64,000 nucleotides of DNA from Cantharellus purpuraceus (Eukaryota > Basidiomycota > Agaricomycetes > Cantharellales > Hydnaceae): the NCBI GenBank assembly GCA_025174535.1, contig JALBUN010000018.1, positions 877,001 through 941,000 of the forward strand, written 5' to 3'. This document shows positions 55,403 to 64,000 of the stretch, piece by piece (position 1 is the first letter of the stretch; each line of letters starts with the position of its first letter). Made by a program: the position numbers and the translations under genes. The notes under the pieces were generated by a model, which was given only the letters and a program-made list of their open reading frames with translations, made no database searches and had not been told where the DNA came from.

Positions 55403-55414
55403 GGGCCCATAACC
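55403..55414 (-). promoter_or_regulatory. Copia 3 primer binding site, half-tRNA type
   Basis: The minus strand reads GGTTATGGGCCC directly after the LTR end CTCAACA. This complements the anticodon arm of eukaryotic initiator methionine tRNA (GGGCCCATAACC), the site used by Drosophila copia, rather than a tRNA 3' end. Confidence 0.65.
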
Positions 55415-55505
55415 TGTTGAGCAACTTATTGTAGTGGTAGTTGGAGTGAAAACTATATGTTAAATTTGTATGCAGCCCTTGGGCAACTATACATGACCTG
55501 ACTAA
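55415..55505 (-). mobile_element. Copia 3 5' LTR, partial
   Basis: On the minus strand it ends GTTGCTCAACA. Only about 90 bases precede the switch to unrelated sequence near 55505. 55506-55555 is a short junction of unclear origin before the copia 6 fragment. Confidence 0.6.
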
Positions 55506-55555
55506 TACTAAGCGCGCACTATGTATGGCAGAGAGCGTACTAGCGCTTCTACACT

Positions 55556-55828
55556 ACAAAACCTCAACCTAGACCAGTCCAAACCAACCTCCATCCGATC
55601 CGATAACCTCAGCGCAATCACCATCTCGCACGACGCAACCTATCATGCTCGCACAAAGCACATCAACGTCGCATATCATTTCATCCGCGAGAAAGTGGCT
55701 TCAAACGAAGCAGCACTTACCTACGTCCAGTCGAAGGAGAATTCAGCGGACTTGATGACGAAAGGCTTGGAGTTAAACCAACACCGATTTCTTCGTGCGA
55801 AACTAGGTTTCTCGGACCTCTCAATTTG
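55556..55828 (+). pseudogene. Copia 6 pol C-terminal fragment (RNase H end)
   Basis: The frame reads NLNLDQSKPTSIRSDNLSAI, TKHINVAYHFIREK, ENSADLMTKGLELNQH and ends TGA at 55826-55828. It is closely related to copia 2 (20004-20364) but richer in CG, so younger or less mutated. The stretch before SNNLG/RSDNLS is missing. The purine tract GAGGGGGAG and an LTR follow. Confidence 0.88.
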
Positions 55829-55836
55829 AGGGGGAG

Positions 55837-56046
55837 TGTTGTCAGACCGTGATACTGGAGATGCAGGATAAGAATAGAGTGTGGGTGGATTGGACAATAG
55901 GTAGTCATCTGACTCGTCAAATTGAGGGTCCACCCCGAGCCCGTCTGCTCTATTATTAGAATAGCTAACTTGTATAAAAAGGCAGGTAGATTCCCACCGA
56001 AAAAAAATGATCTGATTAAGTCCTACAAAACTCTCTTAGACTGACA
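55837..56046 (+). mobile_element. Copia 6 3' LTR (210 bp)
   Basis: It starts TGTTGTCAGACC after the purine tract and ends TTAGACTGACA. TATAAAAAGG lies near 55974. It is the last transposon before the host gene array; 56047-56104 is unassigned. Confidence 0.75.
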
Positions 56047-56104
56047 GGACTCGCAGCAGCTCTGTTGCTGTATAGCATGCCGATCCCGGGCCAATCTTCA
56101 CGGG

Positions 56105-57190
56105 TCACATTGACAATTTATAGACATGAATTTGCTGGAATAGGTGTGTCACAGAGCACAGTACCTGACAGATAGCACCGCTATAAGTCGTTGTGAGCGG
56201 TGCCATTGCCATGCCAGCTCAACCAGACAACTTGACCTCACCTGAGTTACCGAGGAGCCCTCCAGCACTTATCTAAGATCTATCGCTTCCATCTTCACAA
56301 TCCAATGACAACGGAATTCTTCTGTTCTCAAGTATCTGATTCTGACTACATGGCGATTTCATCGCCACGGCGCTCAAGACTTCTCTATTTGCAAAGGATC
56401 GCGTCTGAGTACGGAAAACCTCAGCACGTGCATCCATTAGACAGGTGCAGCGCTCTACTGGTCTAGCGGATGCTGGAGTCCACCATTAACCCGATAGTTC
56501 GCCATGTTACTACATTTTATGGTCAAATCCCGCCAGGGAGGATGAGGCTGAAATGCTCATCTCCCGATACCAATGCTCTGATGCACCCCACCGGATCTCT
56601 CAGAGATGTGCCTCGGTCGCTTCCCACGGCTGTAGGTGCCATTCATGGCGGGAGATCAGAGATTGGTGGGCTGGATATTATACAGATGAGCACTGAATTA
56701 ACTTGTGTATTGACATTGATGCTGATGGAAATTAGGTGTTTCGAGTGTTATGCAGCTGCTGCTGTGACACCTCACCCCGTATCTTCCTCACTATTGATCA
56801 ATCAAAACTCAAAGTCATATATGGACATACCCTTGTCAGGAGCGCCAGAGAAAGAAGCGGGTCTGAGCTTGGCAACATCAGGCGTGTTCAGGCTGAAGAC
56901 TGCTGCCTGAATCTGCTGGTCTGCCCTTTTTTCTGTCAGTTAGAATTCCCTGTTTGCGAGCCTTCAATATGATGAATTTGGCCATGAACACCGCTCCCCT
57001 CAGTCCAGGACTTGTGGATTGGTCTGTAAATGGACTTGTTGTGCCACACAGGTACGTGCCACACATTCAGGCAAAACATCAGCACTATAGCGACGAGGTT
57101 GAATCGCTGTGCCCTCATGAAATGCCTGGCCGGTCGTCGCCATTGATATCCGAATGTTGTGGATGGAAGTTGCGCTCTCCAAGATTCCAG
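56105..57190 (+). repeat. Duplication unit 2, upstream segment
   Basis: Homologous to 21205-22224, 59385-60363 and 62240-63506. It includes ATGCCAGCTCAACCAGACAA (56211), with a short frame MPAQPDNLTSPELPRSPPAL, and CGCCACGGCGCTCAAG (56353). Short open frames at 56470-56910 differ between units and are not called. Confidence 0.7.
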
Positions 57191-57199
57191 TATATATAT
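57191..57199 (+). promoter_or_regulatory. TATA box of DUF6533 unit 2
   Basis: TATATATAT in the context CCAGTATATATATGA, 82 bases before the ATG; the context is kept in units 3 and 4. Confidence 0.6.
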
Positions 57200-57272
57200 G
57201 AACCTCTTGTAACGTTCTTCCCATCGCATCATAGTCCATTCTGTATACACAACCGATCATCTTCCCGTCGAC

Positions 57273-59038
57273 ATGAGATCTCAAACACAACAGGCTGCAA
57301 TCCAAGCAGCATCAGATAGGCATGTATCCGCTTGGTATTAGCGCATTGAAATATTTATATTTGAACTCGTATGGCACTCAGTTACACTTTTATAGCTGCC
57401 CTTGGTGAGTTTAAGGGCTGTGTGTGCAACGCAGCTAACAGTCTTCCGCTCGGAACAGCTCTTCTTACCTATGATACCTGCCTAACCATGACATACGAGA
57501 TCGATTATGTCTGGAATAGAAAGTTGAAATTGGGAACTGTCCTCTATTTTCTAGCGCGATACTCTGTGATGCTGTTCCTCTCGGTACTGATACTCGTGAA
57601 ATTCTTGAATACGTCACTTCAGGTGTGTCTTTGATGACTTTCCTTAACGCACGCAGATGACAGTTGGTAAATGTAGTAAGTTCAAGGGCATCCCTCGTCA
57701 CACAGAAATTCATTCCGATTAGGACATGTAATGGGATCCTTCACATTGTGGATAGCGTTAACCTCCTCCCAATCATTGGTATTCAAGGTGATCTGGTATT
57801 TTATTCCCAGCAATAGATTATTGACGACACTGATGATGCAGGCCTTCTGATGGCGCGAACATATGCCATTGCCGAGCACAAGAGAATCGTATTAGTCGTC
57901 CTTGGGGTTCTTGGTGGTTTCACCATCATACTGCATCTGGTATGCCCACATGTCTGCATTGCTGTGGGTATGGGTGCATGATGGCAGCCGTCACAGGCTA
58001 CATCGATTTTAGATAGGTGTCACCTCGCCAGAGTGCAAATCCACACACTCTTCATGTGAGTACATCATAGCCTCGAATGCACCGTGCTCAATGACTTATC
58101 CACCAGAGGTACGATAAGGGGACCTGATCTGCATGATCATGTCATTTGATTCTCTTCTTGCAGTCGGTGACGCCAGTTCGATCTTTACCATCTTGTTTGA
58201 AACGGTGGTAGTGGCTGTGACACTGGCCAGCACACTCGGAACGTGGAGAGTATACAAAAGGTCAACATGGAACAGACTGACACTCACACACTTACTGGCT
58301 CAGCAAAGTAAGTTATGGCCCCCATTGCAGGATAGTGCTCATAGACAGATATTGATATCAGGTCTGATGAGATTGGGGTATGTCATCGGCTCATGGTCGC
58401 CAACAAATCAAGAATTGATTATTATCAGGTTTATCCTCACCATCACTCTCGTAGATGTGATCCTACCATTGGTATGTCAAGGTCTCTACCCTTATGCCTT
58501 GACTAATTTCACGTGCTAGGCCTTGCGAGTGAGTCACACATTGATGTCTACGGCATTGCTGCTTCAACTCGAACTTTAGCCTGCCCTCATATTTGTCCTT
58601 TCACCCATTCCATACAGGTGAGCCTGAGTCGAACATCGTAGTCATCGACTAATTATATTCAGCTTGTCCGCAATTATTATTTGCCGCTTCCACCTCGACC
58701 TCCAAAGGAGCCATGCACACCCTAATACCAACACCTCCGGGGGCTTACCTACAATATCCTTCGGAAGCTTTCATGCAGCCACCCAAAGTCTGCACGATGC
58801 TGTGATCGCGGAGTTTGGCGATTCGGGCACTGATGAGCATATCAGAACCGAATCATCGCGGGAGGTGGTCATATCTACGGATCCGGAGATTCCAGAAGGG
58901 ACGATGGGGAACGACATTGCGCTGGTAGAAATTCAGACCCGGCCACATGATGTTGAAATTCCCTGGACGCATAGGCCGGGCCACCAGTTGGTCTTTATGT
59001 TCCGTTGGAATTATTGGTGTCATAGAATTTCTAGATGA
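57273..59038 (+). CDS. DUF6533-type membrane protein, unit 2 (most complete paralogue)
   Basis: Exon 1, 57273-57319 (MRSQTQQAAIQAASD); exon 2, 57382-57404; exon 3, 57459 to about 57622 with LLTYDTCLTMTYEIDYVWNR, LKLGTVLYFLARYSVMLF and a second hydrophobic run; exon 4 about 57721-57797 (TCNGILHIVDSVNLLPIIG); exon 5 from 57852 (LMARTYAIAEHKRIVLVVLG, then LGGFTIIL); exon 7 from about 58165 (TILFETVVVAVTLASTLGTW, RVYKRSTWNRLTLTHLL); exon 8 (LMRLGYVIGSW, FILTITLVDVILPL); last exon (IIICRFHLDLQRSH, acidic tail). The hydrophobic segments suggest six to seven membrane passes. The first donor reads GC (GCATGT). One base is missing near the end compared with units 1 and 3, extending the tail by about 20 residues. 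Function unknown; fungal members are uncharacterised. Exon limits are approximate. Confidence 0.75.
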
Positions 59039-59384
59039 CGTGATACGCAGTGCTTTTATCACGAACGCTGTGGGACGCGGAGACAAGCGTGTGGAGCTGC
59101 GTAGCATGTGTATTTATTCATGTCAATCTCTGCGCGATGATCATAGAGAGATGTTGTCATTTGAACAATTTCGAAGCGTCACTTGTTAAATCACCTGGGA
59201 GGCTAATGCGGGCGATTAGCTAGTCTTCTTAATGCTCAGGTTATGTGACAGAAGTTCACATAGCATGATTCTCGGTATTTTCATGACTGATCCCGTGAGG
59301 CTGGAGGACAGCTAAAAGCTCTGGTGCTTATTCAGCATGGCCGATCCGATCGTTTGTAGGCTCGGTTCTGGCTATTGACCACAT

Positions 59385-60363
59385 TCACCTGGAATTTACC
59401 GTAAACACCAGTAGACGTGAGTTTGGTGGAAGGTGCATGGGTATGTTATGGTTCTTTGTGTGCCCGGTGCCTGATAGATAGCATCGCTGTCTGTTGTTGT
59501 GAGTCTTGTCACTGTTATGCCAGCCATCCAGACAACTTGAGGCGCCAAAGAGTCCTCCAGTGCCTTATTTAGAACATCTTACACTTCCATCATTCATGAT
59601 GCTATGCTTCTGCCAACGCAAAACAGAAGCCAACTTCGTCACCACAGCACTCAAGAGTTCGCTCTTCTCAAAGGATCATGCCTAAGCTAGGCGAGCCATG
59701 CACCCATGTCACTGCAGCCTTCTGAAGAGAAACCATGCTCTGTTCCAACTCTCTGTATTTCATGGTCAAATATGAGGCCGCAGGGAGGTCAAGGTTGAAA
59801 TTCCCAATACCTCATGTTCTTTTATTAGACACTAATAGATCTCTTCGAGGTGTGCATTGGGCGCTTCCTGCGGCTGTACTCACCATTCATGGCGTGATCA
59901 GAGACGGGCGGACTGGATGTCACAGGTGCGGCCATAGGATATTCTCTCACCCTGTATCTTTCTTATCACTGATGAGTCAAAACTTGAGGTCATGGATGCA
60001 TATGCCTTTGTCAACACAGTACCAAAGAACTTGACTATAGACTAAAGAGTCCCAACTCTTAGTCTATCCAATTAAGGCCGAATACTGTTTGCATGAATCT
60101 GCTGGTCTCTTTTCGGTCGGTTAGGATGTCTCGTTTGCAAGCCTTCAGCTGAATGAATTGGCCGTGGAAAAGGGTCCCTTCAGCCCGGGACTTGTGTAGT
60201 ACTCTGGGAACGAGCCGCACAGGTGCCGCAGCACACATTTTGACCAAACATCACTGTGACTACAAGGTTGCATCATTCGTGGTCTCGTGGTTCTATTCCT
60301 AGCTGTTCGTCGCTGTTGGTATCATGATGCTGTTGACACAAGTAGCGCTCCCCAGGATTCCAG
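59385..60363 (+). repeat. Duplication unit 3, upstream segment
   Basis: Third copy of the segment. Its ATGCCAGCCATCCAGACAA version near 59517 is shortened and the small frame is lost. It keeps CACCACAGCACTCAAG (59639). 59190-59384 is the end of unit 2. No separate gene is supported. Confidence 0.65.
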
Positions 60364-60372
60364 TATATATAT
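60364..60372 (+). promoter_or_regulatory. TATA box of DUF6533 unit 3
   Basis: TATATATAT, 92 bases before the ATG at 60456. Confidence 0.5.
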
Positions 60373-60455
60373 GAGCCTCTTGTGACGCTCTAACCATCGC
60401 ATTCTCTCCACATCCCAGTCCATTCGGTATAAATAACCTATCATCTTCTATTGAC

Positions 60456-62114
60456 ATGGCATCTCAGGCGCAACAGGCTACGTAGCGTCAGACAAGTATG
60501 TGGCTGCTTGATATCAGTGCATTGAAATTTGAACTCATTGTATGGCACTACTAGCATGGCGTTACTTAACACTCTTATAGCTGCCCTTGGTGAGCTCAAG
60601 TCTTGTGTGTGCAACCCAGCCAACAGCCTCCTGCTTGAAAACAGCTCTTCTTATCTATGATACCTCCCTGACAATGCTCCATGAAATTGATTACATTTGG
60701 AATCAGAAGTTAAAATTAGGCACAGCTCTTTATTTTATAGCACGATACCCTGCTCTACTATATCCCTTTGCATTTGTAATTGTGAACTTCTTGAATATAC
60801 CACTTCAGGTTTGTGTCTTTGATGACTTTCCCTCACGACATAGATAACACTCGGAAAATTTAGTAAGTTCAAGAGCATTTTTTTTAACACAGAAATTCAT
60901 ACAATTTAGGACGTGTAATGGGATTCTTCACTTTGCGGATCCTTTGTTCCTCCTTCCACTCATTGCTGTTCAAGGTGATTCAATGGTTTGTTCTCAGTGA
61001 TTGGTCATTAGAGACAATGATTCTACAGGCCTTCTGCTGGCACGGGCGTATGCCATTACAGAACACAAGAGACTGGTATTAGTAGTCCTTGGGGTTCTCG
61101 GTGGCTCCACTATCATGCTGCAACTGGTCTGTCTGCATATCTCCATTTCTGTGTACATGCCTGAAGTTAGCCATTACAGGCTGGATCAATTTTGGACAGG
61201 TGTGACTATACCAGTGCATCGCAAGCCCATACAGCCATCTTGTGAGTACAACATTGTCTGAAGTGTACCGTGTTCAATGAATATGTTCAGATGTATGACG
61301 CGTAAAAATGATTTTCATTATGACATTAACTGATTCCCTTCTTGCAGTTAGTGAAGCCAGTTCACTCTTGACCATATTTCCCGACACTATTTGGTTGCTG
61401 TGACACTCGCCAGCACACTCGGAACGTGGAGAGTATACAAAAGGTCAACATGGAGCAGACTGACATTCACACATTTACTGGCTCAGCAAAGTAAGTCATG
61501 GCCTCCGTTACGGGATAGTGCTCACAGACAGATGTTACTATCAGGCCTCATGAGATTTGGGTATCCCATCCGTTATCTTCGCCAAAATCCAGAACTGACC
61601 TTTACCGGGTTGCAGACCCGATCTTGACTCTTATACCTTGACTAACCAAACGTGCTAGGCCTTGCAAGTGAGTCACACATTGATATATGCTGCATTGCCG
61701 CTCCAACACAAATTTCAGCCTATCCTTGCACCCATTCTTTCATATACACAGAACAGGTGAGTCGGAACCGGACATCGCAGTCATCGACTAATTATATCCA
61801 GCTTGTCCGTAATCATCATATGCCGTTTCCATCTCGACCTCCAAAGGAGCCATGCACACCCTAATACCAACACCTCCCGGGACTTACCTACGATATCCCT
61901 GGGAAGCTTCCATGCGGCCACCCAAAGTCTGCATGACGCTGTGATGGGAGAGTTTGGCGATTCGGAAGCTGATGAACATATCGGAGCCGAATCATCCCGG
62001 GAGGAGGCCATGCCTACGGATGAGGACATGCCTGCAGGGACGATGGAGAACGAAATTGTGCTCGTAGAAGTTCAGTCCCGGCCACAAGACGTAGAAATTC
62101 CCTTGGAGGCGTAG
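60456..62114 (+). pseudogene. DUF6533-type membrane protein, unit 3 (degenerate)
   Basis: Recognisable exons: exon 1 at 60456, where a deletion gives MASQAQQAT and then TAG; exon 2, 60555-60589; exon 3 (LLIYDTSLTMLHEIDYIWNQ, YFIARYPALL); exon 4 (TCNGILHFADPLFLLPL); exon 5 near 61030 (LLARAYAITEHKRLVLVVLG); exon 7 near 61400 (VAVTLASTLGTWRVYKRS), shifted by one base against unit 1 just upstream; last exon with CRFHLDLQRSH and an acidic tail to TAG at 62112. The exon carrying the last membrane segment (LTITLV in unit 2) is deleted near 61610. With a stop in exon 1, a shift and a lost segment, it is very likely a pseudogene. Confidence 0.75.
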
Positions 62115-62239
62115 TAACCATCAGTCAGTCTTCTTCACGTTCTGTTGATGTGACGGAACTTCTATCATAATTCGCAGTACTTGTATCACGGATGTCATGG
62201 GACGTGGAAGCAAGTGTGTGTAATTGTGTGTTATGTAGG

Positions 62240-63506
62240 TCACATTCACCTGTAATTTACATATAGGCGTGACTTTGCTGGAATATGTGGCATGGGTGTG
62301 CCACAGAGCACAGTACCTGATAGATAGCACCAGTGTTAGTCGTTATGAGTCGTGCCATTGCCATGCCAGCTCAACCAGACAACTTGACCTCACCTGAGTT
62401 ATCGAGGAGCCCTTCAGCGCTTTATCTAAGATCCACCGCTTCCATCTTCACAATGCACTGAATGCTTCTGTTCCCAACTGTCTGATCATGAGTGATCCAC
62501 GTCAATTTCATCGCCACAGCGCTCAAGATTTCTGAGAACTATTTGCAAAGGACCGCGTCTGAGTTCGGAAAACCCCAGCACGTGCATCCATTAGTACAGA
62601 TGCAGTGCCCTACTAGTCTAGCGGATGCTGGAGTCCGAGACGTAATCATTTCCCCGATAGTTCCTCATCACCAACTCTATATTTTATAGTCAAATCTTAG
62701 ACCGCCGGGGAGGATGAGGCTGAACCGCTCATCTCCCGATACCCAATGTTCTGATGCGCTCCATGTTACATAGTGACTCGACAATGTCCAATCGTTTGGT
62801 ACTGTTTGATATTCGACCGTATACGTGGACGGAGGGATTCGTGGGAGAAGTTCTTTTCCTACTCCCACGAATCCAAGAACGAGCCTATTAGTATATTCTA
62901 TTACTCCAACGGATCTCTCAGAAATGTGCTTCGGTCGCTTCCCGCGGTGAGAACCATTCATGGCAAGAGATCAAGAGAATTGGTGGGCTGGATCTCATAC
63001 AGATGCGCACTAGATTATCCTGTGTATTGACACTGATGCTGATGCAAATTAGGTATTTCACTTGATGAGTGTTATGCTTCTGCGATACCTTACCCCGTAT
63101 CTTCCTCACTACTGATCAATCAGAACCCAAAGACATATATGGACATGCCCTTGTCAACATCGCTAGAGCAAGAAGCGGGTCTGAGCTTGACAACATCAGG
63201 CGGGTTCAGGCTGAAGGCTGCTGCATGAATCTGCTGGTCCGCCCTCTTTTCTGTCAGCTAGAATGCCCTATTTGCGAGCCTTCAACATAATCAATCTAGC
63301 CGTGGACACCGCCCCACTCAGTCCGGGCCTTAAGAATCAAGATGGACTTGTTGTGCCACACAGGCATTCAGGCCAAACATCATTGCTGTAGTCACGAGGT
63401 TGAAACACTGTGCCCTCATGATTAGAAACCTAGCCGGTCGTCGCTATTGATATCCGAATTGATATCCGGATGTTGTTGATACAACTTGTGCTCCCCAAGA
63501 TTCCAG
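62240..63506 (+). repeat. Duplication unit 4, upstream segment
   Basis: Fourth copy, most like unit 2. It contains ATGCCAGCTCAACCAGACAA at 62364 with a 32-codon frame, and an extra block of about 130 bases near 62765-62897 not found in the other units. Confidence 0.7.
62765..62897. other. Unit-4-specific insert with a 12-base perfect hairpin
   Basis: Compared with unit 2, sequence between GATGC(A/G)C(C/T)CCA and CGGATCTCTCAG is interrupted here. Inside are GATTCGTGGGAG and, after 14 bases, its exact complement CTCCCACGAATC (about 62837-62874). A possible TTAC duplication is weak. It could be a small non-autonomous element or a structured RNA; it does not fold as a tRNA by eye. Confidence 0.5.
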
Positions 63507-63515
63507 TATATATAT
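63507..63515 (+). promoter_or_regulatory. TATA box of DUF6533 unit 4
   Basis: TATATATAT, 91 bases before the ATG, in the same CCAG...GAGCCTCTTG context as units 2 and 3. Confidence 0.6.
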
Positions 63516-63597
63516 GAGCCTCTTGCAACGTTTTTCCCATCACATTCTCTGCATTATAGTCTATTCTGTATACACAACCGATCATCCCCCCATCAAC

Positions 63598-64000
63598 ATG
63601 GCATCTCAAGCACAACAGGTGGCAATTCAAGCAGCATCAGATACGTATGTGGCCGCTTGGTACTAGTAGTAGCGCATTGAAATATTGATATTTGAACTCG
63701 TATGGAACCAGCATGGCGTCCCTTTACATTCTTATAGCTGCCCATGGTGAGTACAAGGCTAGTGTGTGCAACCCAGCTAACAGCCTTGCGCTCGGAACAG
63801 CTCTTCTTACCTATGATGTCTGCTTAACGATGAGACACGAAATTGATTATATATGGAATAGGAAGTTGAAATTGGGGACTGTCCTCTATTTTATAGCGCG
63901 ATACATCGTGCTACTAGAACTCTTGGTAATGATAATCTTCGATTTCTTGAATATGTCACCTCAGGTGTGTGTCTTTGATGACTCCTCAACGCACGCAGAT
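63598..64000 (+). CDS. DUF6533-type membrane protein, unit 4 (runs off the window)
   Basis: Exon 1, 63598-63644 (MASQAQQVAIQAASD) with donor GTATGT; exon 2, 63712-63746 (MASLYILIAAH); intron of 54 bases; exon 3, 63801-63964 (LLTYDVCLTMRHEIDYIWNR, KLKLGTVLYFIARYIVLLEL, LVMIIFDFLNM), ending CAG before GTGTGTG. All splice sites visible are canonical GT-AG and no lesion is seen, so this may be the intact member of the array. The remainder lies beyond 64000. Confidence 0.75.

Noticed and set aside
56470..56972. Second gene in each duplication unit upstream of DUF6533
   Set aside because: Short frames in the four units share words but differ in phase, stops and length. A decayed gene is possible, but no domain or consistent exon structure can be shown.
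62835..62876. tRNA gene at the unit 4 hairpin
   Set aside because: The 12-base stem with a 14-base loop does not form a cloverleaf, and no A- or B-box pattern is seen.

Overview
The window looks like a transposon-rich stretch of a filamentous basidiomycete genome, most likely an Agaricomycete. Three observations point that way. Intron-rich genes at 21-24 kb and 56-64 kb resemble the DUF6533 membrane-protein family, which I know as typical of basidiomycetes. The Ty3/gypsy elements encode chromodomains (chromoviruses). The only other possible host genes are a Glu-rich coiled-coil protein with a cysteine cluster and a Ser-rich exon fragment. No rRNA, tRNA, CRISPR array or bacterial-type gene is visible.

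Layout. (1) 1-20,587 is a nest of retroelements. A broken Ty1/copia pol (555-2112) is followed by its long LTR, which is split by a second LTR (family C). C is split in turn by an F-family LTR (3451-4887) and by a tandem dimer of a chromovirus, gypsy A (4915-17602). A D LTR and a solo A LTR sit in the distal part of the copia LTR. Five-base target duplications (AACAG, ACACG, GTTGG, GGACC, CCTAA) fix the order of events. (2) 20.6-24.25 kb is host-like and holds the first copy of a duplicated DUF6533 unit. (3) 25-37.4 kb holds D, C and E LTRs around a decayed minus-strand chromovirus (gypsy B copy 1), which carries a 537-bp MITE and lies in an apparent LTR-mediated inversion. (4) 37.4-38.8 kb holds a disrupted coiled-coil/Cys-cluster gene. 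(5) 39.3-44.25 kb holds the end of a third chromovirus (G) joined to gypsy B copy 2. (6) 44.26-52.20 kb is a near-perfect inverted repeat with arms of about 3.6 kb and a 686-bp spacer. (7) 52.2-56.05 kb holds copia gag/protease/integrase pieces and a 210-bp copia LTR. (8) 56.1-64.0 kb holds three more copies of the DUF6533 unit in tandem; the last runs off the window.

Most elements are dead. Stops recur where an arginine CGA would become TGA, and paralogous copies differ at CG against TG/CA, as expected from cytosine methylation and deamination in repeats. The best preserved is gypsy A copy 2: reverse transcriptase FMDD, RNase H, a DD35E integrase and a chromodomain in one frame. Even it has an in-frame TGA in the protease and a 198-bp gag deletion.

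The observations I rate highest are: an array of TGACTCA (Gcn4/AP-1-type) sites upstream of the TATA box in the F LTR; the 7.9-kb palindrome; two inversions recognised from split target duplications; an uncharacterised ORF after pol shared by two chromovirus families; a possible self-priming site in gypsy A; and a Harbinger-like MITE with TTA duplications. All homology calls come from reading the sequence and remembered family motifs. No database search was run, and arm identities were judged by eye and by identical shadow translations.
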